From Oscheius dolichura (taxonomy: Eukaryota > Nematoda > Chromadorea > Rhabditida > Rhabditidae): a DNA stretch of 64,000 nt. A program made the position numbers and the translations under genes. Positions within the stretch are counted from its first letter, which is position 1, and every line of letters begins with the position of its first letter. The notes below the pieces were generated by a model that was given only the letters and a program-made list of their open reading frames with translations, made no database searches and was not told the DNA's origin. Where the stretch lies: the NCBI GenBank assembly GCA_932521035.1, contig OW051497.1, positions 3,410,001-3,474,000 of the forward strand, given 5' to 3'. Below, in pieces: positions 43,801-58,100 of the stretch.

Positions 43801-46118
43801 GACTTGACTGACGTGTCACGGCTGTAATGCTCCGGTGCCAGGAATGGCAGGTCGCAGAGGGTTGATCTCTGAGCAAACAGTACCGGACCTTTTGACTTAC
43901 CGAAGGCAGTCAAAGTTAATGCTCAGAATAAACAGACAGTGGTGGGGAGCGCGGGAACAGGGGAGAATAGGGCAACGGGAACGGCGATCGGCCGGGGGAT
44001 AAGTAGAAAACAATTAGAAATCTCTATATGACAAATTTTTTGGGGGAAAACAGGGGGGAAGAGGAAGACACACAGGGTTACTATGGCAAGTAAGCACAAA
44101 ACTTCTAGGAACGGGGGGAAGAAGGGGATAGAGACTGAAACGGGAAGTTCAATTATTGTTGCTCCAATTTCAGAAGCTTTCGACGAAGCACCTTGATGAT
44201 CCTCTGCTGCCTGAAAATGACACTTTGCACCGGTTAATTTAGATTTCACAGAATTTCGCAACATGCACGCTGTTTACAGTCCTGTTAAAATGATTATCCT
44301 AGCTTTTCAGAGCTTTCCTAGAGACTTCTAACTGAGTTCTGGCCGCCTAGGTACCACTACTTCTCGACGATGTCTCCGGCTACCTAACACGATCTCAAGT
44401 GGGTTGTGCAATGTCCGCAAAAGGAGCTACCGCCTCTGGTGCCAAGACGCAACTTTATGAGAGAGCCACATTAGGACCAAACTTGGCGGGATCGGAAATA
44501 TGAGAAGCATGTGAATGATGTCTGAATTAGAGTCCCGTTTTCCGTATTTTGTTTCTCTTCCCGACTCTTGGGAGTTCCAAAGGTCACGAGATGTCTGATA
44601 TACTGTAGGCCGGTTTACCCAGTGATCTCGGAGAATTCAATACTATTGTTAGTGCCCCAGTCATCCTTTTTGTTGCTCCACTTCAACAACAATATTTGCT
44701 CTTCCAAAATCAGTTTTGACTTGGTTCGCTGCCGAGCAAGAATGTCACAAACAGTTCGAAAGGCGGCGGGGGTGAACTGCTCAAAAGGCGGCAATTTTTC
44801 GTTTACTTTTACCCGAAAACAACTCTCAAATAGCTGAAAGGAAGAATGATATTATCACCCGTAAACACCGTATCCTCCCACACACGGCGATGCAGCCATA
44901 AATATCTTAGGCGCCGTTTCCTGCACGACAAGTGGGTGATTCATCACTACTTATCCTCCTCTACCGGCAGGTCACGGCAGCAGCAATTTGTCGGAGAGGT
45001 TGGAAGGAGCCGACAAGTACCGTACTGCAGCTTCCAAGTGAGGGAGAGCGCGAGAGAGACCTCACATGCGGTCGTTTTGATCAAGAAACCTAATACTCTA
45101 CAGTACGCATGAGTGGAGGTCAGCCCGGAGGATTCTATTACTCATAGAGAGAGAGAGAGCTAGCATACGGTAATAGGCGAAAGGATAGGATGACCGGAAA
45201 GAGACAATAGATCAAGGGACAAAAACCAGCCGCTGATTACCTACAAATGAGCCATAAAATCATTATCAGTGCGCGAAGAATGCGCCCCTACGGGCGTTTT
45301 TACTCGTTTCCGGCGCATGGCATCAAAGTGATCCGGTGACATAACGCGACACGTAAATGCAGATTTACGACCGAGTGTCTCCAGGGTCGCACAGCCGGGG
45401 ATTACCGTAATGGAATGCCCTAATCCCCTTCAGATGGTTCACGGGAGGGAACTTTCCTCTAGATTCTTGTTTTGTGCTCAAAGACCTGTGTTGTACACTG
45501 TATTCCCCGAGGGTGTCTGGTGCGGTTAAGTGGAGGAAAAGCGGGATGTCCTTGCTCAGCGAGTTGCTTTTCCGACGGGACCGGTCCTCACGTATATTGA
45601 AGTGTGGGAATGCGCAGCAGGAGATGTTGCTTGGGTTGAAAAAAACTCTTTGAAAAAATGGTTTGGCGGAAATGGTGAGAGAGGGAGAAAACTAATCAAC
45701 GCGACCGAGGTAAAAGATGATTCTCCGTGAGAACGAAGGAAAGGTCGAAAGGTCTACACTTTTGAGGGAAAGACAATTCCTTGTTAATATTGGATATACG
45801 TTTTACACACGTTAGTAAGAAGTCACAACAAGGAGGATATTCAACAAGGAGAATGTTCCTTGTGACATCCATCCAGATGCAAAGTCAACATCTTTCAAGG
45901 TTAACCATACAACGGCATCCGTGCTTTGCCTCCACCTCGGAGTCGCTGTCCTCCAAAGTTTGTCTGACCTTTCCCATCAAGGAGTGCTCGGCGCTACATC
46001 TCCAGTGTGAAGTGCATACTGCCTGACCCTCTCATTGTGGTTGTAAGCGCGAAATATTGCCCAAACAGAGCCATTGGCTCGCCCATTAATTAAGAACTAG
46101 GCCACTGCCCAGCAATCC
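40886..46118. other. Gene-poor 5.2-kb region downstream of FoxA
   Basis: Open frames such as the 150-codon one at 42507-42959 lack domain features and splice partners, and neighbouring frames are equally open. A (GA)7 run sits near 45146-45159. I see no gene, RNA gene or mobile element. It may hold FoxA enhancers or unannotated noncoding transcripts. Confidence 0.45.
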
Positions 46119-49100
46119 TTACTTGTCCATCATCTTGTGGAGTTGGTCAACATCGTCGATTTCAGTAAAGTCCTGAGTCGTCATACTGGTAATGGCACTC
46201 ATATTGGATAGTGTTCTCGGAGGAGCCGTCGGATGACCATTTTGATACATACTACAACACAACACAACGGTTAATAAAGAAGGTCTTAAGCCTTACTTGT
46301 CTATCCGTTCTTGCAACCGTTCCCTCTCCTGACGCTCCATCTCAAGTTGCTTCTGCACAGACTGGACTTCATCACGTTTTCTGAAAAAAAACGTATTAAG
46401 ATGGAAAGAAAAGAGGGTATACTTCCTGTCGGCCTGAACAATACTCCTATTCAAGTCTTCTGTCCTGGACCTCACATTGTCCAGTTCAGATGTTAGCCTT
46501 TGGTTTTCATGCCTAAGGGAAGACAGCTCGGCTTCTAAATCCTTGCTATTCCCATAATGATGAGCTTCAGCGAGTTGAGATCGTAATGTGAGAAGTTCAC
46601 CAGCCAGCCGGGCATTTTCAGTAACGAGACGGTTCATTTCTTCGGAGTGAGTATGCTCCATCTGCCTTTCCAGATCCTCAGCTTTAGCTTGCCACCTGAA
46701 CACTCCTTTATAATCATGAAAAAAGAGGCTGTCACCTTCGTTTCTCTGCTGCCGTTTCTTCAATTCTCTTTGACTCAGACTCTACCAACGCTGTCAAGTT
46801 CTTAACATTCTGCAGGAGCTCATTTTGTGCCTTCGCACTTTGCGACAATCTTGCTTCCAACTCGGTGTTCTAAAATAACTCGAAACTTTAAAAAAAAAAC
46901 TTAGATCAGTATACCTTCTGCAGAGCTGACTCCAATTCTGCCTTCTGACCGTCACTGGAGGTGAGGAGCATCATTTCCTGCTGCTTGGAGTGAGAAGTAA
47001 GTTCGTCTATCTTCCTTTCCAGCTCTTCCCTCTTCGTCGACTCTTCCCGTAACTTCTCTCTGTGCTCGTTTTCAATCTCCTCCAACTGCTTCTTGATTTT
47101 AGCGGCCATTTGTTCGGACTCCTTCATCTTTTCAGCAGATTCTTCGGTGCTGTGGAGAACTTGTTTCATCTCATCGCATTCAGCTTGTAGGTTTTCAAGT
47201 CTGGTCTGTAGCAATCCGGCCTTTGCCTGGTTAGTGTCAGCTTCTTGTGAAGCAGAAACAACTTTGGTCTTCAATGTGGCGACCTCCAGTTCTTGTGCAT
47301 CGGCCTTCTCCCTGTAGAATCGAAGCTCCTCCAGCAATCTTGTCTTCTCCTCATCATTGGTGCCAAGTTCTCGTGTTCTTTCTTCTTCCAATTCTCGTAC
47401 CCGTATCTTCTGGCTTTCCACCTCTCGCTTAACAGCTTCAGTCGCCTCCTTTGCTTCTCTTAGTTTCTTTTCCATCAGCCCTTCTAGTTCCTCCTTCGCA
47501 TGAGTAGCTTGTCTCAATTGCTCTTCCAGCTCCTTCTTGCTGTCTTCCATAATAGAGTAGTTAGTCTGCATCCTGCTGGTTTCTGCCCTCAGACGTACTT
47601 CATCTTCCATGCTCCTGCTCTTGAGGGAAGCGTGCTCTTCTTCCAATTTGCTGTGATCACGGCGGAGGTCGATGAGCTCATTCTCCAGACGGCTCTTCTC
47701 TTCTCTAACCTTGGTTCTTTCTCTAGACACCTCTTCCAACTCCGCTCCAAACTTGGCAGCCAGCTCCATTTCAGCCTTCTTTCTGGCTTCCCGCTCTTGC
47801 GCCAATTCAACATGCACCTTTGAGGCCTTCTCTTCTTCCTGTTGCTGTGTAGACTTCAGAAGTGTAAGAGTCTGCCTCTCGGAGTCGGCCATGTCTCGTG
47901 CTTGCTCCAACTCCTTGATCAACTGCTCATTCTCATACTCTTTCTCCTCGAGCTAAAAAAGAACCCATTGAATATAATATAATAAAAGAGTATTACCTCT
48001 GATTTCAGGTCATGGATGTGCCTTTCCATCTCGGCTAGCTGCTCCTGATATTGAGAGTTCTCATTCCGTAGAGACGCTGTGACGTTGGTCAAGGTGGTTA
48101 TTTCTTCCGCTACAGACGACTTCTGGCTCTGCTTGTCCAACCGAACTTGGGCTAATTCCTGTAAAACCTTTGCCTGATCCGTAATGATTACGCTAACCTT
48201 CTTTAGACTTTGTACTTTTTCGTCCAGCTCGTCTCTCTCAGATTCTATCTCGCTCTTCAACATCTCCAATTGTGAAATCCGTTGGCTAGTGTGCTTTTCA
48301 GAATCCTCGCTCTTGTTCTGCTTCTCCATGACTTGGCGGTGATCCCTCTCTGACCTTTCCAGGCGCTGTTGAAGCTCTTCTAATTGCATCCTGTAGGTGT
48401 TAGCACTTTCCTAAAGGCTGATTTTAAGAAGAATTTGTTCAAAGCGTACCTGTCCAAGAGACTCCGCCTTTTGATGTTTAGTTAAAAGAGTTTCATGTCG
48501 GTCTTCTGCCTTTCTCAACTGGTCTCGAAGAAGTTCCATTTCCTTCTCTTCATTTCCAGCAGCGCTCAGTTGTTCCTGGAGTTGGAGAACTCTCCTTTCA
48601 GCATTCAAAGCCTTGGCGTCTAGAGATTTCAGATCACTTTCCGCTTGAACTGCTCTGGACTCGGCGGAGAGAAGAGCGACCTTCGTGGCCTGGAATAGAA
48701 TACAGATGAGACAAAACGCTTGAAACTCACATCCAATTTGGCAGAAGTCTCATCCAAAGTGGCTTGAAGGATCTTTTCTTTCTCTTGAAGCCTCCTGCTG
48801 TCATCGTCTCCGCCTCGCCGGATGTCATTCAGCTCTGCTTGCAATTGTACGATGGCAGCGTTATGCTTAGCGGCAGAGAGCTCGTTTTCTTGTTGGGCAT
48901 CACGAAGTTGCTCAATGATGTTGGCGATCTCCCTGTTCTTAACATTAAGAGATTCTTGCAGATGTTTCTAAAATAAGCAATATACATTAAAACAAAGGAA
49001 TTGAATACCTTCTCCGCTTCGATGTTGTCCGACCTCTCCTGGGCATGCTTCAGGCGGCTTTCCATATCTTCCAGCCTCCTTTGCAATTCTTCTTGAGCAG

Positions 49101-52100
49101 CATTCGAGCTGAATAACATGTGTTTATCAAAACAACTGCGAAAGTACCTGTTGGTGTGATATTGGTCCAACTTATTAGTCAACTGCTGTGCCATTAGTAC
49201 TTGAGCATCTCTCAAATTGGTCTGAAGTTCTTCTACAGACGCCTGCATTCTCTTGTTCTCCTCGGTCAGCATCTCCAGCTTGGTGTTGTCCTGCTTGGCC
49301 AGCATAAGGGATTGAAGCGCTGCCGCCTTCATGTTCAGCTCTTTTCGGGCGTCATCCGCGTCTGCTTGGAGCTGCCTCTTCTCTGTCTCATAGTTCCTCC
49401 TGGCAACCTCAGCATCGGTCCTTGCTCGAGCTAGGTCTTGTTCGAGGAGGGCTTGTCTTTCCTGGAAGCATTGAAGGTTCAGTTGAGACGTGAATAATTT
49501 ACCTGCAGATCTCTGTATTTCTTCTGAACCTGGGTGACTTCTTCTTTCAATGTGTCGGCGTCTCCACAATCAGCTAACTGGGCTATCAACGTATTCATCT
49601 GAAAAACGCAAAGATACCGAAAAACAAAGAATAAAAGCACCTGCATAAACAGCTCTTGTTTTTCGCTCTGCTCTCTATCCAATTGCGTCGTCAGTTCTTT
49701 CTTTTGGGCCAACAATAACTGAACATCTACAGGGAGCTTGGACTCGAGCTGTTTCTTCTGCTGGTCCCATTGCTGCCTAAAATGAGTAGAATAAATGGAA
49801 TAAAAGGATAATATTACCGCAAGCCGAACCTAAACGAAAACATTTATCGGATGTTTGGGGGTGGTGACTGGCTGGTAGGATGGTGCATTAGGAACATTAG
49901 CTCGCGGACCACGCAATAATTTTAAAGGAGCTCACAGGTTTCAAAATACGCTTATTCCAGAATAAGGGCCTCTTTCAGCAGAAGTGACCTCGCGCTACCT
50001 GCTTCCGCCGATTCTTTTGTTCCCAGCGTAGAATAACTCAATAGAATGATAAACGAAATCTTGCTTGTGATATCAACTTTTGAATATTCACGGTAACCTT
50101 TCAAAATATTCATCTCCAACCAAAAAGTGGCAACTTTTTGGCGTGTTTTGACATTTTGAGCCTGGCCACTATCGTGCTTAGAATATGTTAACACCGTGTG
50201 ATTTGGCTAATGTGTACATTACACGATATCCGCTCCAGTCGCTAGGCGGCCATCCAGAAGCAAACAGCTTACCTAATTACGACACTTATTATGACTCTAT
50301 TCAAGCTCTTCGACTTCTCTTTGCTCTCTATTACTTTTCCACTTCGAATATCATATTTCAACCTATCTCTTTCTTTTTCCTACATTCTAGTCGCAATATT
50401 TCTCTCTTCTGGGCAAACAGTTAAAAATCGGATTACCCACTTATGAAGTATTCAACTCCCATTCCTGGCCATGCTACTGGGTCACACTTCCTCCTAGAGC
50501 TTATTACTTGGCCCACTTCTTCCTGTGCCCCATCTGACCCTTCCGTTTTCTTACGCAAGATGATTAGCTAATGGCCGCATCGGTAAGAAACCGGCTCATG
50601 TTTGAGTTTTGGATTATCGTCGCTCAAAAGTCGGTCAGATATCTGAGCCTGAGATTCTTGATGGGGATCATTACCGGGAGATGATAAATATTATGTAAAA
50701 ATGAAGTACTCACCTATCCTTTTCTGCTTTTTGTACTTTCTTCCGCAGTTGGTCCAGCTCCTCATTCCGCTCCTTGAGCGTCTTCTGGAACAGGGTAAAT
50801 CATTAACACTTCTGACTTGTCCCTACCCGCAGCATATCCACCTCATAAGACATTTTTAATTAATATATTTCTCTATTATTACACTCTAATACATATCCCG
50901 TTTTCCCTGAAATATCTAGTCCGTCTTGAGAGAGAAGTGAGAGAGAGAGAATCGAAGAACAAGAAGAGGATTGGGACAGGGTTAATGTATAGGGCGCACC
51001 TGGTTGGGATAACAATTAGCCGTTGGCAGCCGGCTGCGCAAGTGCACAATGTAGCAAAACGGTCTGTCAAAAATGGACATTTTTATTGTGGAGCGCAACA
51101 GTGCAAAAGGAATTCCGTCCAACCTTTTGATTCCATTGTAAGTGATTCAAAAGCGGACAATCGGATTCCTCTTCAGTTGGCGGTCGACAGGGGATGACTG
51201 TTAAATGATAAGGAACATATTTCTATTGAAAAATACCAGAAAGAAAGAGCTCCTTTTTGGATCGAGCTACAGTCTGCATTAGTACATGTGGGGGAAAGAT
51301 AAAACAAGTGCCTTAGGAGATAAAAAAGCATTCGGGAAGCGAAAAGATCCGGCCAAACTGCAAAGAAGCAGACACAAATGACGGTAAAACGAAAACGGAG
51401 TTCAAACTTTTACATTCTTTTGAAAAATAATAGCAAGAAAGAGTAAAGAATTTCAATGTTTGGCCAGATGCAAATGCAGCAAAGTCAGGGCTTTACAAGT
51501 CAATCCAGTGACATCAACACGGGGTAAAATCTTTGGGGTGTATTTGGGGTAAAATCAAGGGAATTATCAATGGACAGCGGAGCAAAGAGGGCGATTCTCG
51601 GCAGTTATTCATTCAATCCGATCGTTCGGGAACCCGTTCCGGTCCGTCTATTCATAACAAACAATGTCCCTCAGCACAATATCATTGAAATGTGTCGATA
51701 GCTTATGCCAGCCCTCGGGTGTCCCACCAGCCATATTGCCCAAATATCCTTTTAGGAGGTAAGGCAGGTGGTCCGAAAATCAATAACCGTGGTTGGCGGC
51801 TGGTTGGGAGCGAGGTCGAATAATCCTTACGCCTCGGAAGGTGAGAGTGTTAGAAGAAAACACACACCGAGACATGAGTAAATGATGTTAAATGTCGTTT
51901 TCCCGCCGGTAAGGAACGAGTAAAAACTGCTCTCGAGCGAGGGAGGAAGGACTAAGGGTCAGCGGGCTGGGAGCAAATTGGCAAGGAATAGGACGGACAG
52001 TAATTGACCGGAATAAATAGCGCCGTACCGACAGTTCTCCTTCAAAAGGTCGATTTGGAGACATTGAGAGGAGATCATCCCCGAGGATGACGCTCTTTTT

Positions 52101-55100
52101 GAATAGTGTCGGTCCCTGGCAATTGTTTACTTACTATTTAATCGCGGTTTTATACTAAGCCTTCGTGGGGTATGCAACCACAAAAACCTTGTGACTGTGT
52201 CCTTCTACTGATCGTTTTTGACAAATTGCCAAATTAAAAAGGAAGAGAATGGCATCTAAAGTTAGTAAACGAAGAAATTCTTAGAAACGCTGTGAAAATA
52301 ACAGACACTAGGACTAAGGGGAACATCTTGATGCGCTACAGGGGAGGGTAAATAGGCGACACAAAACAATCCGGCCAATTGTTTTCGGTCGTTATCAAAC
52401 GCCAGTAGGGGGTTTTCCTCTCCGAATTCCAGAGCGAGACTAGTTTTAGGAAACATGACAGAATAAACAAAAGGCAGTTTTCCTCATAGTTAAGCTTAGT
52501 TTACGTCGAGACAACGATGGCGAAAATGGCCACGCAGAAAGATAAGACAGCCTCGATAACACTCGGCCCGGTGGACAGTTGTGGGTGTGAGAAGGAAGGC
52601 ATTTATCCTCCACTTTGTGGAGGGGAATTCCTTACGTACAGCTGACCTACCCGTGACTCCACAAGTGTTCCTTTTCTTGGCAAAGGAAAGAAAGAAAGAG
52701 GAAGGAGCGGGATCGTGCCTCCGAATCACTTTTTTACTACGGTGACACTTCGGCTGGACAACCACGTGAAGTATTCTTTACGAGATGAACACAAGTGGAC
52801 AGGGCAGAAAATTAGACATTGTCAGCCGGGGGATCTCCGTTTTTTAGCGGCTACTAAAAGCAACCCTATGACTAATGCGCAGATACTGGAATATTAGGCC
52901 GAAGACAAAACTATAAAATAATATAATGATTATTCTAGTTAGGAATACTGTAAAATCAATTTCCTATAAAGTAAAGCAATGATATCAGGATGAACTGGGC
53001 CGGGGGTAAACCGCGGTTTCATATTTCAAAACAATATTCAAAAGGGATGAGACCTGGCCCCAAACAATAGTTGACAATGCCCTTTTGCCCCTCGTCACTC
53101 TCTTGAAATTGTCATCTGCATCATCTTTTTGTGATGCGGCAAACTACAAAGAAACTGGAGACAATGACTGGGAGTGGACAGTGTCAAGGGTTGATTTTAC
53201 CCGGAGGCAAAAAGAGAGACGAGGGAATCGATAGGTCGAGTGGAAGGCGGCGGAGAACAAATACAGGCGACAGCGAACATAAACGGAGGAAAGCTTTGTT
53301 TGACGTTCCTTCTCAAGGATTACCTAAGATTTGATAAAAACGTTTTTTGAAAAAATATTTGTATTTTTGTTGTAGCGGTGGAATTCTTGACCGCAGACAG
53401 TTATAATTGCGTCCATCCCGCACACTGATTGATTCTCATAAGCAAAAAGTTTACGGGCAAAGCGGAACATGCATAATTACAGTCGGAAAAGGACGCAGCG
53501 GGCTGTCAGCAAATGACCGTGCCTGCCGAATGACTCGCGGGTTATTGGAGGTCAGAGCACGGGGCACACTCTTGCACATATCTGTAAACAAGCCTACAAG
53601 TGTCTAACTACGCCAGCCCGAAAAGGAATGGTTCTCTTGCAACGTGCAACAAGAGCAGTCGCAAGGGGAACACTTCCAAAAAAGGGTGGGAACCCAAATG
53701 GAAATGCGCTAAACCGTTGGAAATAGAGATAGTCCTGTACAACAAGGGATCCTCCCTGCACTCTAATGACCGCCATGTAATCTCATCAATTCGTTCTGGT
53801 CTAGACCATGTTCAAGAGCACTTTCAGTTTTGGCCATTTAGAAGAGCTCCGTATGTTTTCCGAGCAAGGAGTCAAGGATGTGAGTCATGTGAACATCTCG
53901 GATTAGAACTCTGGTTCCAGCTTGTGGACGAAACCATAGTGAAAGTTCTAAAGCGAGCTTCCCTGACTGATGATGATCAAGTGACACTGGTGGATACCCA
54001 AAGAAATTCGTTAGACGAAGAAATCGAGGGAGAGATTGAAGGAGGAGACGACAGTTACGACTTTGAGGAGACAGAAGAGGTCGGCCGTTAAAAGTATAAC
54101 AATATGTGAAGTTTACAGTCTACAGAGGAAAGCGCAATGGAAGAGGATGATCTAGCGAGAGCTCATTGGATGCAACTACAAAAGACGAATAAGCAGGGAA
54201 TCGTTATTCAAAACGCTTTTCTCCACATTCTGGCTAAATACAAGCATATGAGACCGGTATGGCAGTTTGGAAGGAAAATAGATGACACCAAAGATGACTG
54301 GAAAAGTCGGCTTTACGAGGACTTTTACTTCAGGTAGGCAACTCCCAACTTTAACTAAACCCCACCTACAGACATCACTGTGCTTCCATTCAAGCGGGAT
54401 TAACAATGGTAATGGAGAACAAAGACGACCCAATTGGGATGAGAAAGCTCTTGAATGAGATCGGAGCACATCACTTCTTTTATGATGCCAGCGAGCCACA
54501 TCTTGACGTAGCAGAGGCAGTAATCCAACCGGTTATGCAAATATTTAGGTGTTCTTAGAGGGGATGGTTGAGTCAATGAGGAAGGTATTACATGGAGTGC
54601 ATGCGGTAGACGAGGACACGGAGAAGTCTTGGAACTACGTAAGGGGATCTTCCCTTCATAAAGAGAAAGATGCTTCAGTTTCTATCAAAGACGAAAGAGC
54701 ACATAAGCGAAGGAATTTCCATACAAAGGGCTTCCTACATGAGACAATGTCTCACGAACCACGAAATTCAACTGATTACGTAAGAATACATAAACTTTCG
54801 CATTTTAAGTAGGGAGAAATGGAAAGCGGTGGAGGAGTATGGTCTCTCGGACGCCGGTCAAATGATGTGCGAAACAGCGTTCGTGGTAAGGGAAACCCTG
54901 TCGGCAGTTGCTATGGATGGCACTAAAGATCCATACGCAACGCGAACAATGCACATGCAAATAATTCCCCCTTCCAGACGTATCGCGACCTTCTGCGACG
55001 CTACCATCTGGATATGCAGATACCAGACTTCCAAAATAATCACGAGTTATTCTCCAAATTTGCTCATCTCACTATATTAGTAGGGAAATCTTATTTTTAG

Positions 55101-58100
55101 CCTAATAGGAAGCATCCAGGCTATAGACGAGACTATCAGGTCCTACGACGAAAATGTCGGCTTTGCACTTTTACCGGAAAAAGTGAAAGACTACGTTGTA
55201 TCCTTAATGATGCTGGATGTTTGCCCCACCTTGGTTAGAAAGGCTTTCATGGAAGGTTAACCCTCCCCTCCCGGAATTGGTTAAATTGTCGTTTTAGGAC
55301 TCGTATCGATGCTATCAAAAGTACTGGGAGAAACGGTCAGTGAAGGGTTCATGCATCTTTGGAGCAAACTGTATAGAGTACTCGAACAGGTTGTTATTTT
55401 TCATTCCCTTTACAGTATTCAGTTATTTTAGGCAGTTATTCTCAACATCGTCGACTATTAGACCCTTTTAATCTTTCCCCTTTTATTTGAATAAAAACGA
55501 AATATTACCTGAAGACCCAAGAATTCTTTCTTGAGGGTCGACTCGTTATTGTTTGCCAGGTTTCCCAGCTGAGCATTCAGGCGATGATTCTATAGTTTGG
55601 GTTTCTCAAAGCAAAAAATCCAGAACCTACGCATGTTTGCGCATCGGTTAGCTCTCTTTCTAATCGGCTGATTAGAGCTTCCTGTCGGGAGTTGCCCCCG
55701 GTGGAGAACATCACCGCCTGGTCCTTGACAGAAACTATCTAAAATGGACGACAATGATTGATGTTGATGAAATATATCAGAAAAAACAGACACCCGGGGG
55801 CATATCTCATACAAAAAATGGCCAATTGGATAGGAATCATTACAGGGAAAGGACAGCGACCGGTTGAAGACACGCGCCCGCACTCAAATCGAAACAAATC
55901 ATGCAATCACTGATTGTCCCTTTAAAAAACCAGCCGATTAAGGGTGGAGGAGGATCTCGAGGTGACAAAAAAGATAGGCGGATCTCGCAAATTATCAGTG
56001 TAAAACGAAATGGGAAAGTCGGCGCGAAATGGTGAAGAAAACGGTTTCAATGCGTTATTCAAGGTAAAAGACGCATATGACAGGAATATAAAACAGGGGG
56101 AAATTTCACTGTTCAAAAAGAAGAAAAACAAACCTGAGACGTGTCTTCTTGCGGTCGAGCGGTGTTCTGAAATAAAACAATTGTTGGACGGTGTTGTTAG
56201 CAAATCAGAACATAAACCAGAGTTAGACAACAGAACAACAACAGAATCTGAGATGCCAGAACCCCCAAGGAACAGTACGAAAGACGACCAAATTGAGACT
56301 GTTTTACACTCTCTCATTACCTGTTTCGCTCTCAATGGCGGCAACTCGACGCCCATTGCATTCAATTCTGCTACCTGGAACAGTCTACTTTTTATAGTTT
56401 AAAAGTAGAATAATCGTTCCAGAACCATATTGTTAGTCATTATCTTTTAAAGAATAGTTGAGGAAAAACGACGAAGAAGGAAGAAAAAAAACCGATCCCA
56501 ATGGCGGGCTAACATGATTAGCATGTATGCTATGATATGGGGAGAAAACCCAAATCTTTGACGAATAGACTTTTGCGGGGAGACCGGTCGTCACCGGGGG
56601 AGAGGAGACACTCCAATGTCCGACGACTGAGCTGATCAGACAAGCAGCCGTTCGTTTGACTATTTTTATTTTTGCCCTCTTTTTTAGATTATGTTTGTTT
56701 GTAGGAAGGGGAGATGTTTACAACCCAGAGAAAAAGTGGAACATCGAGGTTTTCCGGGATCTCCAATGTTGACCAACGAGAAAAAGTTGGATTCGCCCCG
56801 TGATAGCTTTCACCTGTCTTTGCAATCGGAGAATCTCCTTCTGGATTTCTTCCTCGGAGGTTTCTCCTCGTTGAATCTTCTCCAAGAGCATTACATCAGC
56901 CTCTTCCTCCTCCTTGAGCTTGACCATCATTCTATTGCACTCCCGCAATATCTCTTCCGCATCAACGCGAACCTAAATTTATGGGCATCATTGAACGACG
57001 GGTGTGGCTTACCCGTTCCTCTCTTTCTTTTTCTTTTTCTTTCTTCTTATTCTCATTCTCGCCGTAGTCAATGTCAATCTCTTCTTCTTCTATAATTGTA
57101 CCATCTCCAATGTGTTTTCTGTCCTGTTCAAGACGTTCTAGGTCCTTAGACAACTTCTTGATAGCGTCTTTTGCCCTGGCCAATTCCTCTTCTCTCTCCG
57201 CAATCAGGTCGTCTTCCCTCCTGTAGAGGTCGTCTAGCTTCAGAGCAGTCTGCTTCTCCAAATGTTGAATATCCAATGACAGAGGGCGTGCAATGTTTTT
57301 CCTTACAATTCTTAGTGGTGGAGGGTTGTCAGGAGGATTTGGCGAGTAGCTAGATGACTCAAACGGCTCCTTGCGATAGTCAGGCAGCGGTTCAATAGGC
57401 TTTTTGTCGTAGCTGACTGTGTCTGTCCTAAAAGAGGAATGCCAATCTAATCAAAGAGAAACAATACCCTTCAATAGACTGGATATTCTTTGAGATCGGA
57501 GTAGAAGTAAAGGTGGGCATCGTTTGCTTATGCACTGGACCAGTACCCGGGTGGCGGAATAACGACACGGACGGTGAACGGGCTTGCCAACTGGTAGAAA
57601 GGGGCGAAATACGGCTAGCCGGTGGTGCAGCAAAGGAAGGAGGATTCGATTCTACATTGAAATGGTCTTGTTCCCCAACGTTGACTGTGACTATAGGGAA
57701 GATCCTGAAACTGCTGATAAATTTCACTGTCTGTAACGAACCTATTGTTTGTGTAATGTGTCTGTCTAGATTCTGCGCTTCTAACTTCACTGACTGTAAT
57801 TCTAGGCTCTAAACAACTGTCTCGTATTTCATTTGCCCGTTAGCACCTTGATTCGCTGGCTGACGCACAAGGACTACCCGTCTTTGAAGGTTTGACACGT
57901 CATCGTCGGGGCTCCTTCTGACCAAATCGGCAGGTGCCCGCATCTGAGTAACCTGGATGTGGACATTGCGACGCTGGTCACTAAAATTTCTTTTGTTTAT
58001 TTTGGAAAAGGTGTGAAGAATAGACACACCTGTAGACAACATCCCGACCATTTAGTGAGTCCCGTCTATTATGTACGACCGACGTGGAAGGAAGTTCTAT

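Noticed and set aside
47093-47956. Several plus-strand frames of 60-107 codons
   Set aside because: They are antisense shadows of the coiled-coil exon, rich in the complements of glutamate and lysine codons.
55922-56365. Minus-strand 147-codon frame inside the coiled-coil gene intron
   Set aside because: It is the reverse of the plus-strand frame at 56010, is hydrophobic and low-complexity, and does not join the flanking coiled-coil exons.
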